Positions 56,011 through 63,279 of a stretch of 64,000 nucleotides of DNA are shown piece by piece. This DNA comes from Sinorhizobium alkalisoli. Lineage in GTDB: Bacteria; Pseudomonadota; Alphaproteobacteria; Rhizobiales; Rhizobiaceae. The first letter of the stretch is position 1. The number at the start of each line of letters is the position of its first letter. The stretch lies in NCBI RefSeq assembly GCF_008932245.1, contig NZ_CP034909.1, positions 3,420,001 to 3,484,000 on the forward strand. The letters are read 5' to 3'. Made by a program: the position numbers and the translations under genes. The notes beneath the pieces are model-generated. The model saw nothing but the letters and a program-made list of their open reading frames with translations. It had not been told where the DNA came from and did not search any database.

Positions 56011-57270
56011 TTACTTTGCCGGCTTAAACCAGCTTTCAAGCCCTTCCTGCAGCTTCTTGGCCGCCTCTTCCGGCGTCTCGGTGCCGTTGATGACGTTTGC
56101 CGACGCCACCCAGGTCTCGTTCTCGAGGTTCGGGGTGCCGCGCGAGAGGATCTGATAGGTCGAGCGAATGGTCGACTGGCACTTCTCACGCCAGGAGACG
56201 AACTCCTGGGCGAGCGGGTCGCTCATCTTCACCGCAGTCGAGTTCAGGCTGAAGAAGCCCGGCAGGGCATTGGCGTAGATTTCCGCGAATTCCGGCGAGG
56301 CGACCCAGGTGAGGAAGGTCTTGGCGGCCTCTGCATTCGGGCTCTTGGCATTGAGCCCGATGCCGATGTCGTTGTGGTCGGAGATGTAGCAGGTGTCGCC
56401 GGCGTTTTTCACCGGCGGCGGGAAGGCCCCCATCTTGAAGTCCGCCTGCGCGTTGAAGCCGGCGATTTCCCAGGAGCCGGCCGGATAGATCGCGGCGCGG
56501 CCGAGCGTGAAGAGGTTCTGGCTGTCCGGATAGGTCTGCGCCTCGAAGCCGTCGCCGAGATAGTCCTTCCACTTGGCGAGCACGCGATAGGGCTCGACCC
56601 AGGGCTCGTCGGTGAGCTTCTGCTCGCCCTTGATCAGCGCCAGCCGGCCTTCCTCGCCCTTCCAGTAGTTGGGGCCGATATTCTGGTAGCCCATGGTCGC
56701 GGCTTCCCAGAGATCCTTGGTGCCCATCGCCATCGGGATGTAGTTGCCGTCTTCCTTGATCTTGTCGAGCGCGGCGAAGAACTCCGCCTCGGTCGTCGGT
56801 ACCGAGAGGCCGAGCTGATCGAAGGCATCCTTGTTGTAGATGAAGCCGTGGATGACGGAGGCCATCGGCACGCAGAAGGTGGCCGAGCCGTCGTCGGTCG
56901 TCCAGGCGGACTTGGCGACGTCGGAGAAGTTCTCCATGCCGGCAAGGCCGGTCAGGTCGGCGAGGTGCTTCTTGTTGTAGAGCTCGAGCGAGGCGTCGAA
57001 GGGGCGGCAGGTGATGAGATCGCCGGCGGAGCCGGCATCGAGCTTGGCATTGAGGGCGGCGTTGTACTCGGTCGGGGCGGAAGGCGAGAAGACGACCTTG
57101 ATGCCCGGGTTCTTGGCCTCGAAAGCCGGGATCAGCTTCTCCTGCCAGATCGCCAGGTCGTCATTGCGCCAGCTCTCGATGGTCAGCGTAGCGTCCTGCG
57201 CCTGCGCAAGCCCGGCGGAGCCGAGAATGCTCGATGCAAGCAGCAGGCCTTTCATTGTCGTGCGGGTCAT
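56011..57270 (-). CDS. Sugar ABC transporter substrate-binding protein
   Basis: The 419-residue protein has a signal peptide (cleaved near AQAQDA, residue 24) and belongs to family-1 extracellular solute-binding proteins (MalE/UgpB type). The motif TIESWRNDDLAIWQEKLIPAF opens the mature protein. It delivers a sugar, likely an amino sugar or its oligomer, to the permeases. It lies 53 bases after murQ. Confidence 0.93.
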   Translation of the reverse strand: MTRTTMKGLLLASSILGSAGLAQAQDATLTIESWRNDDLAIWQEKLIPAFEAKNPGIKVVFSPSAPTEYNAALNAKLDAGSAGDLITCRPFDASLELYNKKHLADLTGLAGMENFSDVAKSAWTTDDGSATFCVPMASVIHGFIYNKDAFDQLGLSVPTTEAEFFAALDKIKEDGNYIPMAMGTKDLWEAATMGYQNIGPNYWKGEEGRLALIKGEQKLTDEPWVEPYRVLAKWKDYLGDGFEAQTYPDSQNLFTLGRAAIYPAGSWEIAGFNAQADFKMGAFPPPVKNAGDTCYISDHNDIGIGLNAKSPNAEAAKTFLTWVASPEFAEIYANALPGFFSLNSTAVKMSDPLAQEFVSWREKCQSTIRSTYQILSRGTPNLENETWVASANVINGTETPEEAAKKLQEGLESWFKPAK

Positions 57271-57323
57271 TCAGGTTCTCCCTCTTATAGGCGCCGTCTC
57301 GGGCGCGGTTTTGGATCCCAGTT

Positions 57324-58223
57324 TTACGTCTGCGAGACGATCGCGATCGCCTTGCGCAAATTCTGATCGGCCTTTGCCAGCGCCGCTTCGGCTTGCCCCA
57401 TGTCCTTTGCCCCAGAGCCAAGCAGGATCGCCAGCTTCACCGAGCCGGAGGCGGCGTCGACCAGCCGTCCCGCCTCATCGGCGCTGACGCCGGTAATGTC
57501 GGATACGATCCGGACGGCGCGGCCGCGCAGCTTGATATTGTCGGCACGCAGATTGACCATGTGGCCGTCGAGCACATGGCCGAGACGGATGCCGACAAGC
57601 GTCGAAAACATGTTGAGGGCAATCTTCTGCGCGGTGCCGGCGCCCATGCGCGTGGAACCGGAGACGACCTCCGCCGGCGTCTGCAACAGGATCGAGACAT
57701 CGGCGGCTTCGAACAGGGGAGCGCCGCTATTATTGGCGACCCCAACGACCTTCGCGCCGCGCTTGCGCGCCTCGTCCGCGGCGGCGAGCGCATAAGGGGT
57801 CGATCCGCTGGCGGAAACGGAAACCAGGCAGTCGCCGGCCGAAATCCCGGCCTCGCGGACATCGCGGCGTGCCAGCTCCGTGTCGTCCTCATAGCCGCCG
57901 GCGAGATCGCCGAGGCTGGCGGTGCCGCCGGCAAGGAGGATGACGATCTGGTCCTTGGCTATGCCATAAGTTCCCGGCAGTTCCAGCGCGTCGGCCATGG
58001 CCATCAGGCCGGAACTTCCCGCACCCGCATAGGCGAGCCGCCCGCCGGCGCAAAGCGCTTCTGCAGCCAGGGCAGCCGCGGCTGCAATGGGTTCGAACGC
58101 CTCGTCGACGGATTTCGCCGCCGCCTGCTGCCCGCCGGCGAGCAGGCGAAGGGCAAGCGCCGGATGCATCAGGTCCAGATCCTTGGCCTTGTCGTCGCGC
58201 TCTTCGGTCTTAGCTGCCGGCAT
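57324..58223 (-). CDS. murQ: N-acetylmuramic acid 6-phosphate etherase
   Basis: The 299-residue SIS-domain enzyme cleaves the lactyl ether of MurNAc 6-phosphate to give GlcNAc 6-phosphate, a step of peptidoglycan recycling. The phosphosugar-binding motifs AGAGSSGLMA and SVSASGSTPY and the catalytic GSTRMGAGTAQKIALN are intact. The ATG at 58223 follows GAGGAG; a frame 11 codons longer is rejected. It is the first gene of the minus-strand operon and faces the divergent kinase gene. Confidence 0.92.
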   Translation of the reverse strand: MPAAKTEERDDKAKDLDLMHPALALRLLAGGQQAAAKSVDEAFEPIAAAAALAAEALCAGGRLAYAGAGSSGLMAMADALELPGTYGIAKDQIVILLAGGTASLGDLAGGYEDDTELARRDVREAGISAGDCLVSVSASGSTPYALAAADEARKRGAKVVGVANNSGAPLFEAADVSILLQTPAEVVSGSTRMGAGTAQKIALNMFSTLVGIRLGHVLDGHMVNLRADNIKLRGRAVRIVSDITGVSADEAGRLVDAASGSVKLAILLGSGAKDMGQAEAALAKADQNLRKAIAIVSQT

Positions 58224-58248
58224 CGGTTTGTTCTCCTCTTCCCGAATT

Positions 58249-58270
58249 AATGCCAAAAAAATACCAATTG
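58249..58270 (-). promoter_or_regulatory. Candidate GntR operator before murQ
   Basis: Read on the minus strand this is AATTGGTATTTTTTTGGCAT. The 17-base core TGGTATTTTTTTGGYAT recurs at 58384-58400 with a single C/T difference. It lies about 26 bases before the murQ ATG, where a bound repressor would block transcription. Confidence 0.65.
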
Positions 58271-58378
58271 TCTAGCAGAAATTTAACTTTTGGCCTGTCC
58301 GAGCGTGGTGCTCAGAAAAAAATCATTGAAAAGCAAGAGCTTGGGAAGAAATTTAAATTCAGCGCGAAATCATGCTTG

Positions 58379-58403
58379 GTTAATGGTATTTTTTTGGTAT
58401 CTT
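58379..58403 (+). promoter_or_regulatory. Candidate GntR operator before the kinase gene
   Basis: AATGGTATTTTTTTGGTATC is the second copy of the element, about 20 bases before the kinase start. The two GGTAT units within it are spaced 11 bases apart, about one helical turn, as a direct rather than inverted repeat. Together the two copies flank the divergent promoters. Confidence 0.65.
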
Positions 58404-58421
58404 TAGGCCTCGGAGGTGCCC

Positions 58422-59306
58422 ATGACATCCTATCTCGTCGGAATCGACGGCGGCGGAACCAGCTGCCGGGCGGCGGTTGCAAGCCCGGATGGCCGTATCC
58501 TCGGCCGCGGAAAGTCCGGTGCCGCCAATATTCTCACCGATCCGGAAACGGCGCTGCAAAATATTGCGGGAGCGGCGCGTGCGGCTTTCGAAGACGCCCG
58601 CCTCGATCCGGCCGGAATCGCCGCGGCCCGCGCGATCGTCGGGGTTGCGGGGCACAATGTCGGCGACGCCGTCCACTACGTGAAGCGACGGCTGCCCTTC
58701 GCGCAGGCCGACATCGAATCCGACGGGCTCATTGCACTGCAGGGCGCGCTCGGCGACGGCGACGGCGCCGTCGCGATCCTCGGGACCGGCACGATCTATA
58801 TCGCGCGCCGGGGCGAAGTGGTCGGCTATATCGGTGGCTGGGGTTTCACGATCGGCGATCACGGCAGCGGCGCGCGGATCGGCCACGCGCTCTTGCAGGA
58901 GACCCTGCTTGCCTATGACGGCATCCATGCGGCGTCGCCGGTCACGGACTCCGTGCTCCTGGAATTCAACAACGATCCCCGCGATGTGGTCGATTTCGCG
59001 CGGCTCGCCAAGCCCGGCGAGTTCGGCCGCTATGCGCCGCGCGTCTTCGATCATGCGGGGAGCGGCGATCCGGTCGCGACACGCCTGTTGAAGGCGGCCG
59101 CGACGACGGTGGATGAAGCGCTCGACGTGGTGGTCGCGAGAGGGGCGCGGACGATCTGCCTGCTCGGCGGCCTTGCTCCCCTCTATCGCCCATGGCTCGC
59201 CGAGCGGCACCAGCCGCACTTCGTGGAAGCCGAGGCTGACGCGCTGACCGGCGCCGTCGCGCTTGCGGCGCAGCGCTTCGGCACCCGGCCGGAGATCGTC
59301 GCATGA
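58422..59306 (+). CDS. BadF/BadG-family N-acetylglucosamine-type kinase
   Basis: The 294-residue ASKHA-fold protein has the phosphate-1 motif GIDGGGTSCRAAV at the N-terminus and the phosphate-2 motif AILGTGTIYIARR near 120, and GGWGFTIGDHGSGARIG as in mammalian-type GlcNAc kinases. It likely phosphorylates imported GlcNAc, MurNAc or a related amino sugar. The ATG at 58422 lies six bases after CGGAGG; a GTG two codons earlier is within the Shine-Dalgarno. It overlaps the GntR gene by four bases. Confidence 0.88.
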   Translation: MTSYLVGIDGGGTSCRAAVASPDGRILGRGKSGAANILTDPETALQNIAGAARAAFEDARLDPAGIAAARAIVGVAGHNVGDAVHYVKRRLPFAQADIESDGLIALQGALGDGDGAVAILGTGTIYIARRGEVVGYIGGWGFTIGDHGSGARIGHALLQETLLAYDGIHAASPVTDSVLLEFNNDPRDVVDFARLAKPGEFGRYAPRVFDHAGSGDPVATRLLKAAATTVDEALDVVVARGARTICLLGGLAPLYRPWLAERHQPHFVEAEADALTGAVALAAQRFGTRPEIVA

Positions 59307-60067
59307 ACCACGCGCTAGCCGCCATATTGCCGCTCGAAGGCTTGCTATCGGGAGGCGCGGGCCCGCTCTATCTCAAACTTCGGCAGTCGCTCGAAGAAGC
59401 GATCCTGTCGGGCAAGCTCAGTCACGGCGATGCCTTGCCGGCCGAGAGGGACCTCGCCGAATACGCCAATGTCAGCCGCGTGACCGTGCGCAAGGCGGTC
59501 GACGACCTCGTGCGGGATGGTCTCCTGGTGCGCCGCCACGGCTCCGGAACCTTCGTCGTCCGACCGGTCTCGCGCGTCGAGCAGTCGCTCTCGCGCCTCA
59601 CCTCCTTCACCGAGGACATGGCACGTCGCGGCCTCAATACCCGGGCGGAGTGGCTGGAACGGGGGCTCTTCCATCCTTCGCCCGACGAGATGATGACGCT
59701 CGGCCTTCCGGCGGACGCGCTGGTCGCCCGCCTCGGTCGCCTGCGTATCGCCGACGACCTGCCGCTGGCGATCGAGCGCGCCTGCGTTTCGGCGGAGTTC
59801 GTGCCCGACCCACTTTCCGTCGCCTCGTCGCTCTATGCCGTGCTCGAAAAGGTCAATGCAAGGCCGGTGCGCGCCGTGCAGCGCATCTCCGCCTGCAACA
59901 TCAAGGACCCGGATGCCTCGATGCTCGGCGTCGCCGTCGGCTCGGCCGGGCTCTCCATCGAGCGGGTCTCCTATCTCTCTTCGGGGCGGGTCGTGGAATT
60001 TACCCGATCGCTCTATCGAGGCGACGCCTATGATTTCGTCGCGGAGCTGACAATCCCGGAAAGCTGA
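59303..60067 (+). CDS. GntR/HutC-family regulator with UTRA domain
   Basis: The 254-residue protein has a winged helix-turn-helix (about 25-90, with PAERDLAEYANVSRVTVRKA) and a C-terminal UTRA ligand domain (about 110-250), like NagR and DasR that sense amino-sugar phosphates. Its likely ligands are GlcNAc 6-phosphate or GlcN 6-phosphate and its likely targets the two operator copies between murQ and the kinase gene. Confidence 0.92.
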   Translation: MNHALAAILPLEGLLSGGAGPLYLKLRQSLEEAILSGKLSHGDALPAERDLAEYANVSRVTVRKAVDDLVRDGLLVRRHGSGTFVVRPVSRVEQSLSRLTSFTEDMARRGLNTRAEWLERGLFHPSPDEMMTLGLPADALVARLGRLRIADDLPLAIERACVSAEFVPDPLSVASSLYAVLEKVNARPVRAVQRISACNIKDPDASMLGVAVGSAGLSIERVSYLSSGRVVEFTRSLYRGDAYDFVAELTIPES

Positions 60068-60130
60068 CCGGCGCCGAAGCGGGATGAGGAAAAGTGTGAG
60101 CGGTTTTCCGCCCGCAACCCACGCTGAACT

Positions 60131-60236
60131 TACAGCGCCGCGCGTCTTTTCAGACGCGCAAAGGTCGCTGTAACGCTTTGAATCTGCGCATCGAGCTTTC
60201 CGAAAATCGGGTACGATTTTCGGAAAGCTCGATGCG
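60131..60236. repeat. Mosaic palindromic intergenic repeat, copy D (near perfect)
   Basis: The first palindrome spans 60131-60172 (TACAGCG...CGCTGTA). The second has perfect 23-bp arms, 60187-60209 and 60214-60236, around a GGTA loop; the arms contain GCATCGAGCTTTCCGAAAAT. This is the best-preserved copy and probably shows the ancestral form. It ends six bases before the Shine-Dalgarno of the SIS-domain gene, so its hairpin would lie in that leader. Confidence 0.88.
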
Positions 60237-60260
60237 GTAGCTAAGGAAAGGACTTTGATC

Positions 60261-61283
60261 ATGCAGACCAACATGCGGCGAGAAATCGACGAGATTCCCG
60301 AGGCCGCCGCACGATTGCTCGATCGCTCGGGGACAGCGCTCGCCGCGGCGGGGGCCGCGATTCGCGCCAGGGATCCGGCCTTTCTCGTGACGATCGCCCG
60401 CGGATCCTCCGACCATGCGGCGCTCTTCCTCAAATATGCGATCGAACTCACGGCCGGGCGCCCCGTTGCCTCGCTCGGGCCTTCGCTCGCCTCCATCTAC
60501 GGCGCCGAATTGAAGCTCGGCGGGGCGGCGGCCATCGCCATCTCGCAGTCCGGAAAGAGCCCGGACATCGTCGCCATGGCCGAGGCCGCATCGCGGGCCG
60601 GCGCCGTCTCGATCGCGCTCACCAACACGCTGCCCTCACCGATCGCTGACGCCTGCAGCCATCCGCTCGATATTCTAGCGGGGCCCGAAATTGCCGTCGC
60701 GGCGACCAAATCCTATGTTAACTCGATCGTCGCTGGGCTTGCCGTGCTCGGCGAATGGACGGGCGACCCCGGCCTGAAGCGGGCCGTGGCTGATCTCCCG
60801 AACCGCTTCGCCGAAGCGGTGAAGCTCGACTGGCAGGAATTCGCCGCCGAACTTGACGAGGCGGAATCGCTCTATGTGCTCGGCCGCGGGCCGGCGCTGG
60901 CGATTGCCAGCGAAGCAGCGCTGAAGTTCAAGGAGACGTCCGGCATGCATGCCGAGGCCTACTCGGCGGCGGAAGTGCTGCATGGACCGGTCGCGCTTGT
61001 CGGCGCCCGCTTCCCGGTCCTGGCGCTCGCCGCACGCGATGCCGCCGAAACCTCGGTCGCCGAGATCGCCGACGGCCTGAGCGAGAAGGGCGCCGTCGTG
61101 CGTGTCACCTCGGCGCGGGCAGCAAAGGCAAAGCGCCTGCCCTTCGTCGAGACCGGCCACCCGATCACCGACGCGCTGGCGCTGATCCTGCCGTTTTACG
61201 GCTTCGTCGAAGCCTGGTCGCGCTCGCGCGGGCTCAATCCCGATGCGCCGGCGAGCCTCAAGAAGGTAACGGAGACACGATGA
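60261..61283 (+). CDS. SIS-domain sugar isomerase/deaminase (NagB-II type)
   Basis: The 340-residue protein has two SIS domains (about 35-165 and 200-330) like the isomerase half of GlmS, but no glutaminase domain. Motifs are ARGSSDHAA, ISQSGKSPDIV, TKSYVNS and SEAALKFKETSGMHAEAYSAAEVLHGP. In clusters with nagA this architecture is the NagB-II glucosamine-6-phosphate deaminase, giving fructose 6-phosphate and ammonia. The ATG at 60261 follows AAGGAAAGG. It overlaps nagA by four bases. Confidence 0.88.
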   Translation: MQTNMRREIDEIPEAAARLLDRSGTALAAAGAAIRARDPAFLVTIARGSSDHAALFLKYAIELTAGRPVASLGPSLASIYGAELKLGGAAAIAISQSGKSPDIVAMAEAASRAGAVSIALTNTLPSPIADACSHPLDILAGPEIAVAATKSYVNSIVAGLAVLGEWTGDPGLKRAVADLPNRFAEAVKLDWQEFAAELDEAESLYVLGRGPALAIASEAALKFKETSGMHAEAYSAAEVLHGPVALVGARFPVLALAARDAAETSVAEIADGLSEKGAVVRVTSARAAKAKRLPFVETGHPITDALALILPFYGFVEAWSRSRGLNPDAPASLKKVTETR

Positions 61284-62440
61284 CTGCGAAGAAGAAAATC
61301 ACCGGCGCGCGGATTTTCGACGGCATCGACTGCCACGATGGCGCCGCGCTCCTGATCGAGGCGGGGCGTGTCAAGACGATCGTCCCCGCAGGGGCTGCCG
61401 CCAACGACGCGGAGACGGTCGACGCACGCGGCCTGCTGCTCGTCCCGGGCTTCATCGACCTGCAGGTCAATGGCGGCGGCGGCGCGCTCTTCAACGAGCA
61501 GCCGACGCTCGAAGGCATCCGGCGGATCTGTGCCGCCCATGCGCGGTTCGGCACGACGGCATTGCTGCCGACGCTGATCACCGACACGCGCGCGGTGCGG
61601 ACCGCAGCAATCGGTGCCGGCGTCGAGGCCAGGGCCGCCGCTGTACCGGGTTTCCTCGGGCTGCATCTCGAGGGCCCACACCTTTCCCTGGTCCGCAAGG
61701 GCGCGCATGATCCATTGCTGATCCGGCCCATGGAACAGCCGGACCTGGACGAGATGCTGGCCTGCATGAAGGCGCTCGGCTGCCTGATGGTGACACTTGC
61801 CCCGGAAAATGCCACCAAGGAGCAGGTAAAGGCACTTGCCGATGCCGGCGTCGTCGTCAGCCTTGGCCATACGGATGTCGGTTTCGAGACGGCCTGCGCC
61901 TATGCCAGGGCAGGTGCGCGCACCGTGACGCACCTTTTCAATGCCATGAGCGGTCTTGGCCACCGTGAGCCCGGCGTCGTCGGTGCAGCGCTGGCGGCCG
62001 GCACGCTCCATGCGGGAATGATCGCCGACGGCTTCCATGTCGATCCGGCGGCGATGGGCATTGCCATACGCGGCAAACAGGGACCGGGGCAGATCTTCCT
62101 GGTGACCGACGCGATGTCGACGATCGGCACCGAGATGACGCGCTTCCTCCTGAACGGGCGCGAGATCCTGCGCAAGGATGGGCGGCTGACGCTCGCCGAC
62201 GGCACGCTTGCCGGCGCCGACATCGATATGCTCTCCTCCGTCCGCTTCGTGCACGAAAGGCTCGGCCTGCCGATGGAGGAAGCGCTCCGCATGGCCTCCG
62301 CCTATCCCGCAGACGCCATGGGCATCGCCTCGCATAAGGGCCGCCTCCTGCCCGGGGCCGACGCCGATTTCGTGCTGCTGACCCCGGAGCTTCGAATGAA
62401 GTCCACCTGGATCGGCGGGGAGTGCGTCTATTCCGCCTAG
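61280..62440 (+). CDS. nagA: N-acetylglucosamine-6-phosphate deacetylase
   Basis: The 386-residue amidohydrolase removes acetate from GlcNAc 6-phosphate. Visible motifs are FIDLQVNGGGG near residue 58, LHLEGPHLS near 128 (metal-binding Glu), SLGHTD near 195 and THLFNAMSGL near 215, plus VTDAMS near 273 with the catalytic Asp. Translation is coupled to the NagB-II gene. The stop TAG is also the first triplet of a repeat element. Confidence 0.95.
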   Translation: MTAKKKITGARIFDGIDCHDGAALLIEAGRVKTIVPAGAAANDAETVDARGLLLVPGFIDLQVNGGGGALFNEQPTLEGIRRICAAHARFGTTALLPTLITDTRAVRTAAIGAGVEARAAAVPGFLGLHLEGPHLSLVRKGAHDPLLIRPMEQPDLDEMLACMKALGCLMVTLAPENATKEQVKALADAGVVVSLGHTDVGFETACAYARAGARTVTHLFNAMSGLGHREPGVVGAALAAGTLHAGMIADGFHVDPAAMGIAIRGKQGPGQIFLVTDAMSTIGTEMTRFLLNGREILRKDGRLTLADGTLAGADIDMLSSVRFVHERLGLPMEEALRMASAYPADAMGIASHKGRLLPGADADFVLLTPELRMKSTWIGGECVYSA

Positions 62441-62560
62441 AGCATTTTGCAGCCAGGTAGAATCACCTGGCGTCGCACAAATGCGGCAAAAACAAACTCA
62501 ATGAATCTGCGCATCGAGCTTTCCGAAGATCAGGTAGGACCTTCGGGCCGATACTATAGC
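62438..62560 (+). repeat. Intergenic repeat starting at a TAG stop, copy 2, joined to mosaic repeat half E
   Basis: TAGAGCATTTTGCAGCCAGG starts at the nagA stop codon and runs as at 52709-52809 to about 62495, including CAGGTAGAATCACCTG. It then switches to GAATCTGCGCATCGAGCTTTC and CGAAGATC, the second-palindrome half of the mosaic repeat (copy E). So two repeat families are fused here, between the convergent nagA and cutC. Confidence 0.8.
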
Positions 62561-63279
62561 GCGCTGAGCCGCCGCTTCATCGTCCTGACCGTTGCCGCAT
62601 CCGTGCGGCGGCGCTCCGGCGGCGCGAAGCCCATCTCGACGATATGCTGGTCATTAGCCGGCTCACGAGCGGAGCAGGATGAATGGATCTCGATGACCGC
62701 AAGCTTCGGCAGGAGTGCGTCGATCGTATCGGGATTGACGCCGGCGCCGGGCATGATCGAGAGCCGGCCGGCCGCGAGTTCGACGAGCTGCGCCAATGTG
62801 TCGATCGCTTCCGGCGCGCTTTTGGCGCCGCCCGACGTCAGTATGCGTTCGAAGCCGAGTTCGGCGGCGATGCCGATCGCCTCGGCAAAGTCCGGCACCA
62901 GATCGAAGGCCCGGTGCAGGGTCAAGCCGAGGCCGGCTGCGTGGCCGGTGAGTTTGACCAGCATGCGCTCGTCCAGCCGGCCATCCGGGCGTGATGCGCC
63001 CAGCACGACGCCCGCCAGCCCCACCTTGCGCGCCACATCGATATCGCCGCGCATGATGTCGAGCTCGGCGGGGCTGAAGACGAAATCGCCGGCGCGGGGG
63101 CGGATCATCGCATAGACCGGCACCGGCGGCGGTTTTGCGCATGCCATCAGCCCGGCGCTCGGCGTCAACCCGCCGACGGCAAGCGCCGAACAGAGCTCGA
63201 TGCGATCGGCACCGCCCTCGACCGCGGCCTTCAATCCCTCCGCGTCGTCGACGCAGACCTCGAGCAGGATGTCCTTCAT
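62554..63279 (-). CDS. cutC: CutC-family protein
   Basis: The 241-residue TIM-barrel protein matches the CutC family (ADRIELCSALAVGGLTPS, PVYAMIRPRAGDFVFS, LTLHRAFD, RILTSGGAKSA). The family was named for copper homeostasis, but its biochemical role is unclear. The ATG at 63279 overlaps the ROK kinase stop as ATGA; a longer frame reaching 63357 lies inside the kinase gene and is rejected. Its place in an amino-sugar block hints at a role in sugar metabolism. Confidence 0.9.
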   Translation of the reverse strand: MKDILLEVCVDDAEGLKAAVEGGADRIELCSALAVGGLTPSAGLMACAKPPPVPVYAMIRPRAGDFVFSPAELDIMRGDIDVARKVGLAGVVLGASRPDGRLDERMLVKLTGHAAGLGLTLHRAFDLVPDFAEAIGIAAELGFERILTSGGAKSAPEAIDTLAQLVELAAGRLSIMPGAGVNPDTIDALLPKLAVIEIHSSCSAREPANDQHIVEMGFAPPERRRTDAATVRTMKRRLSAL

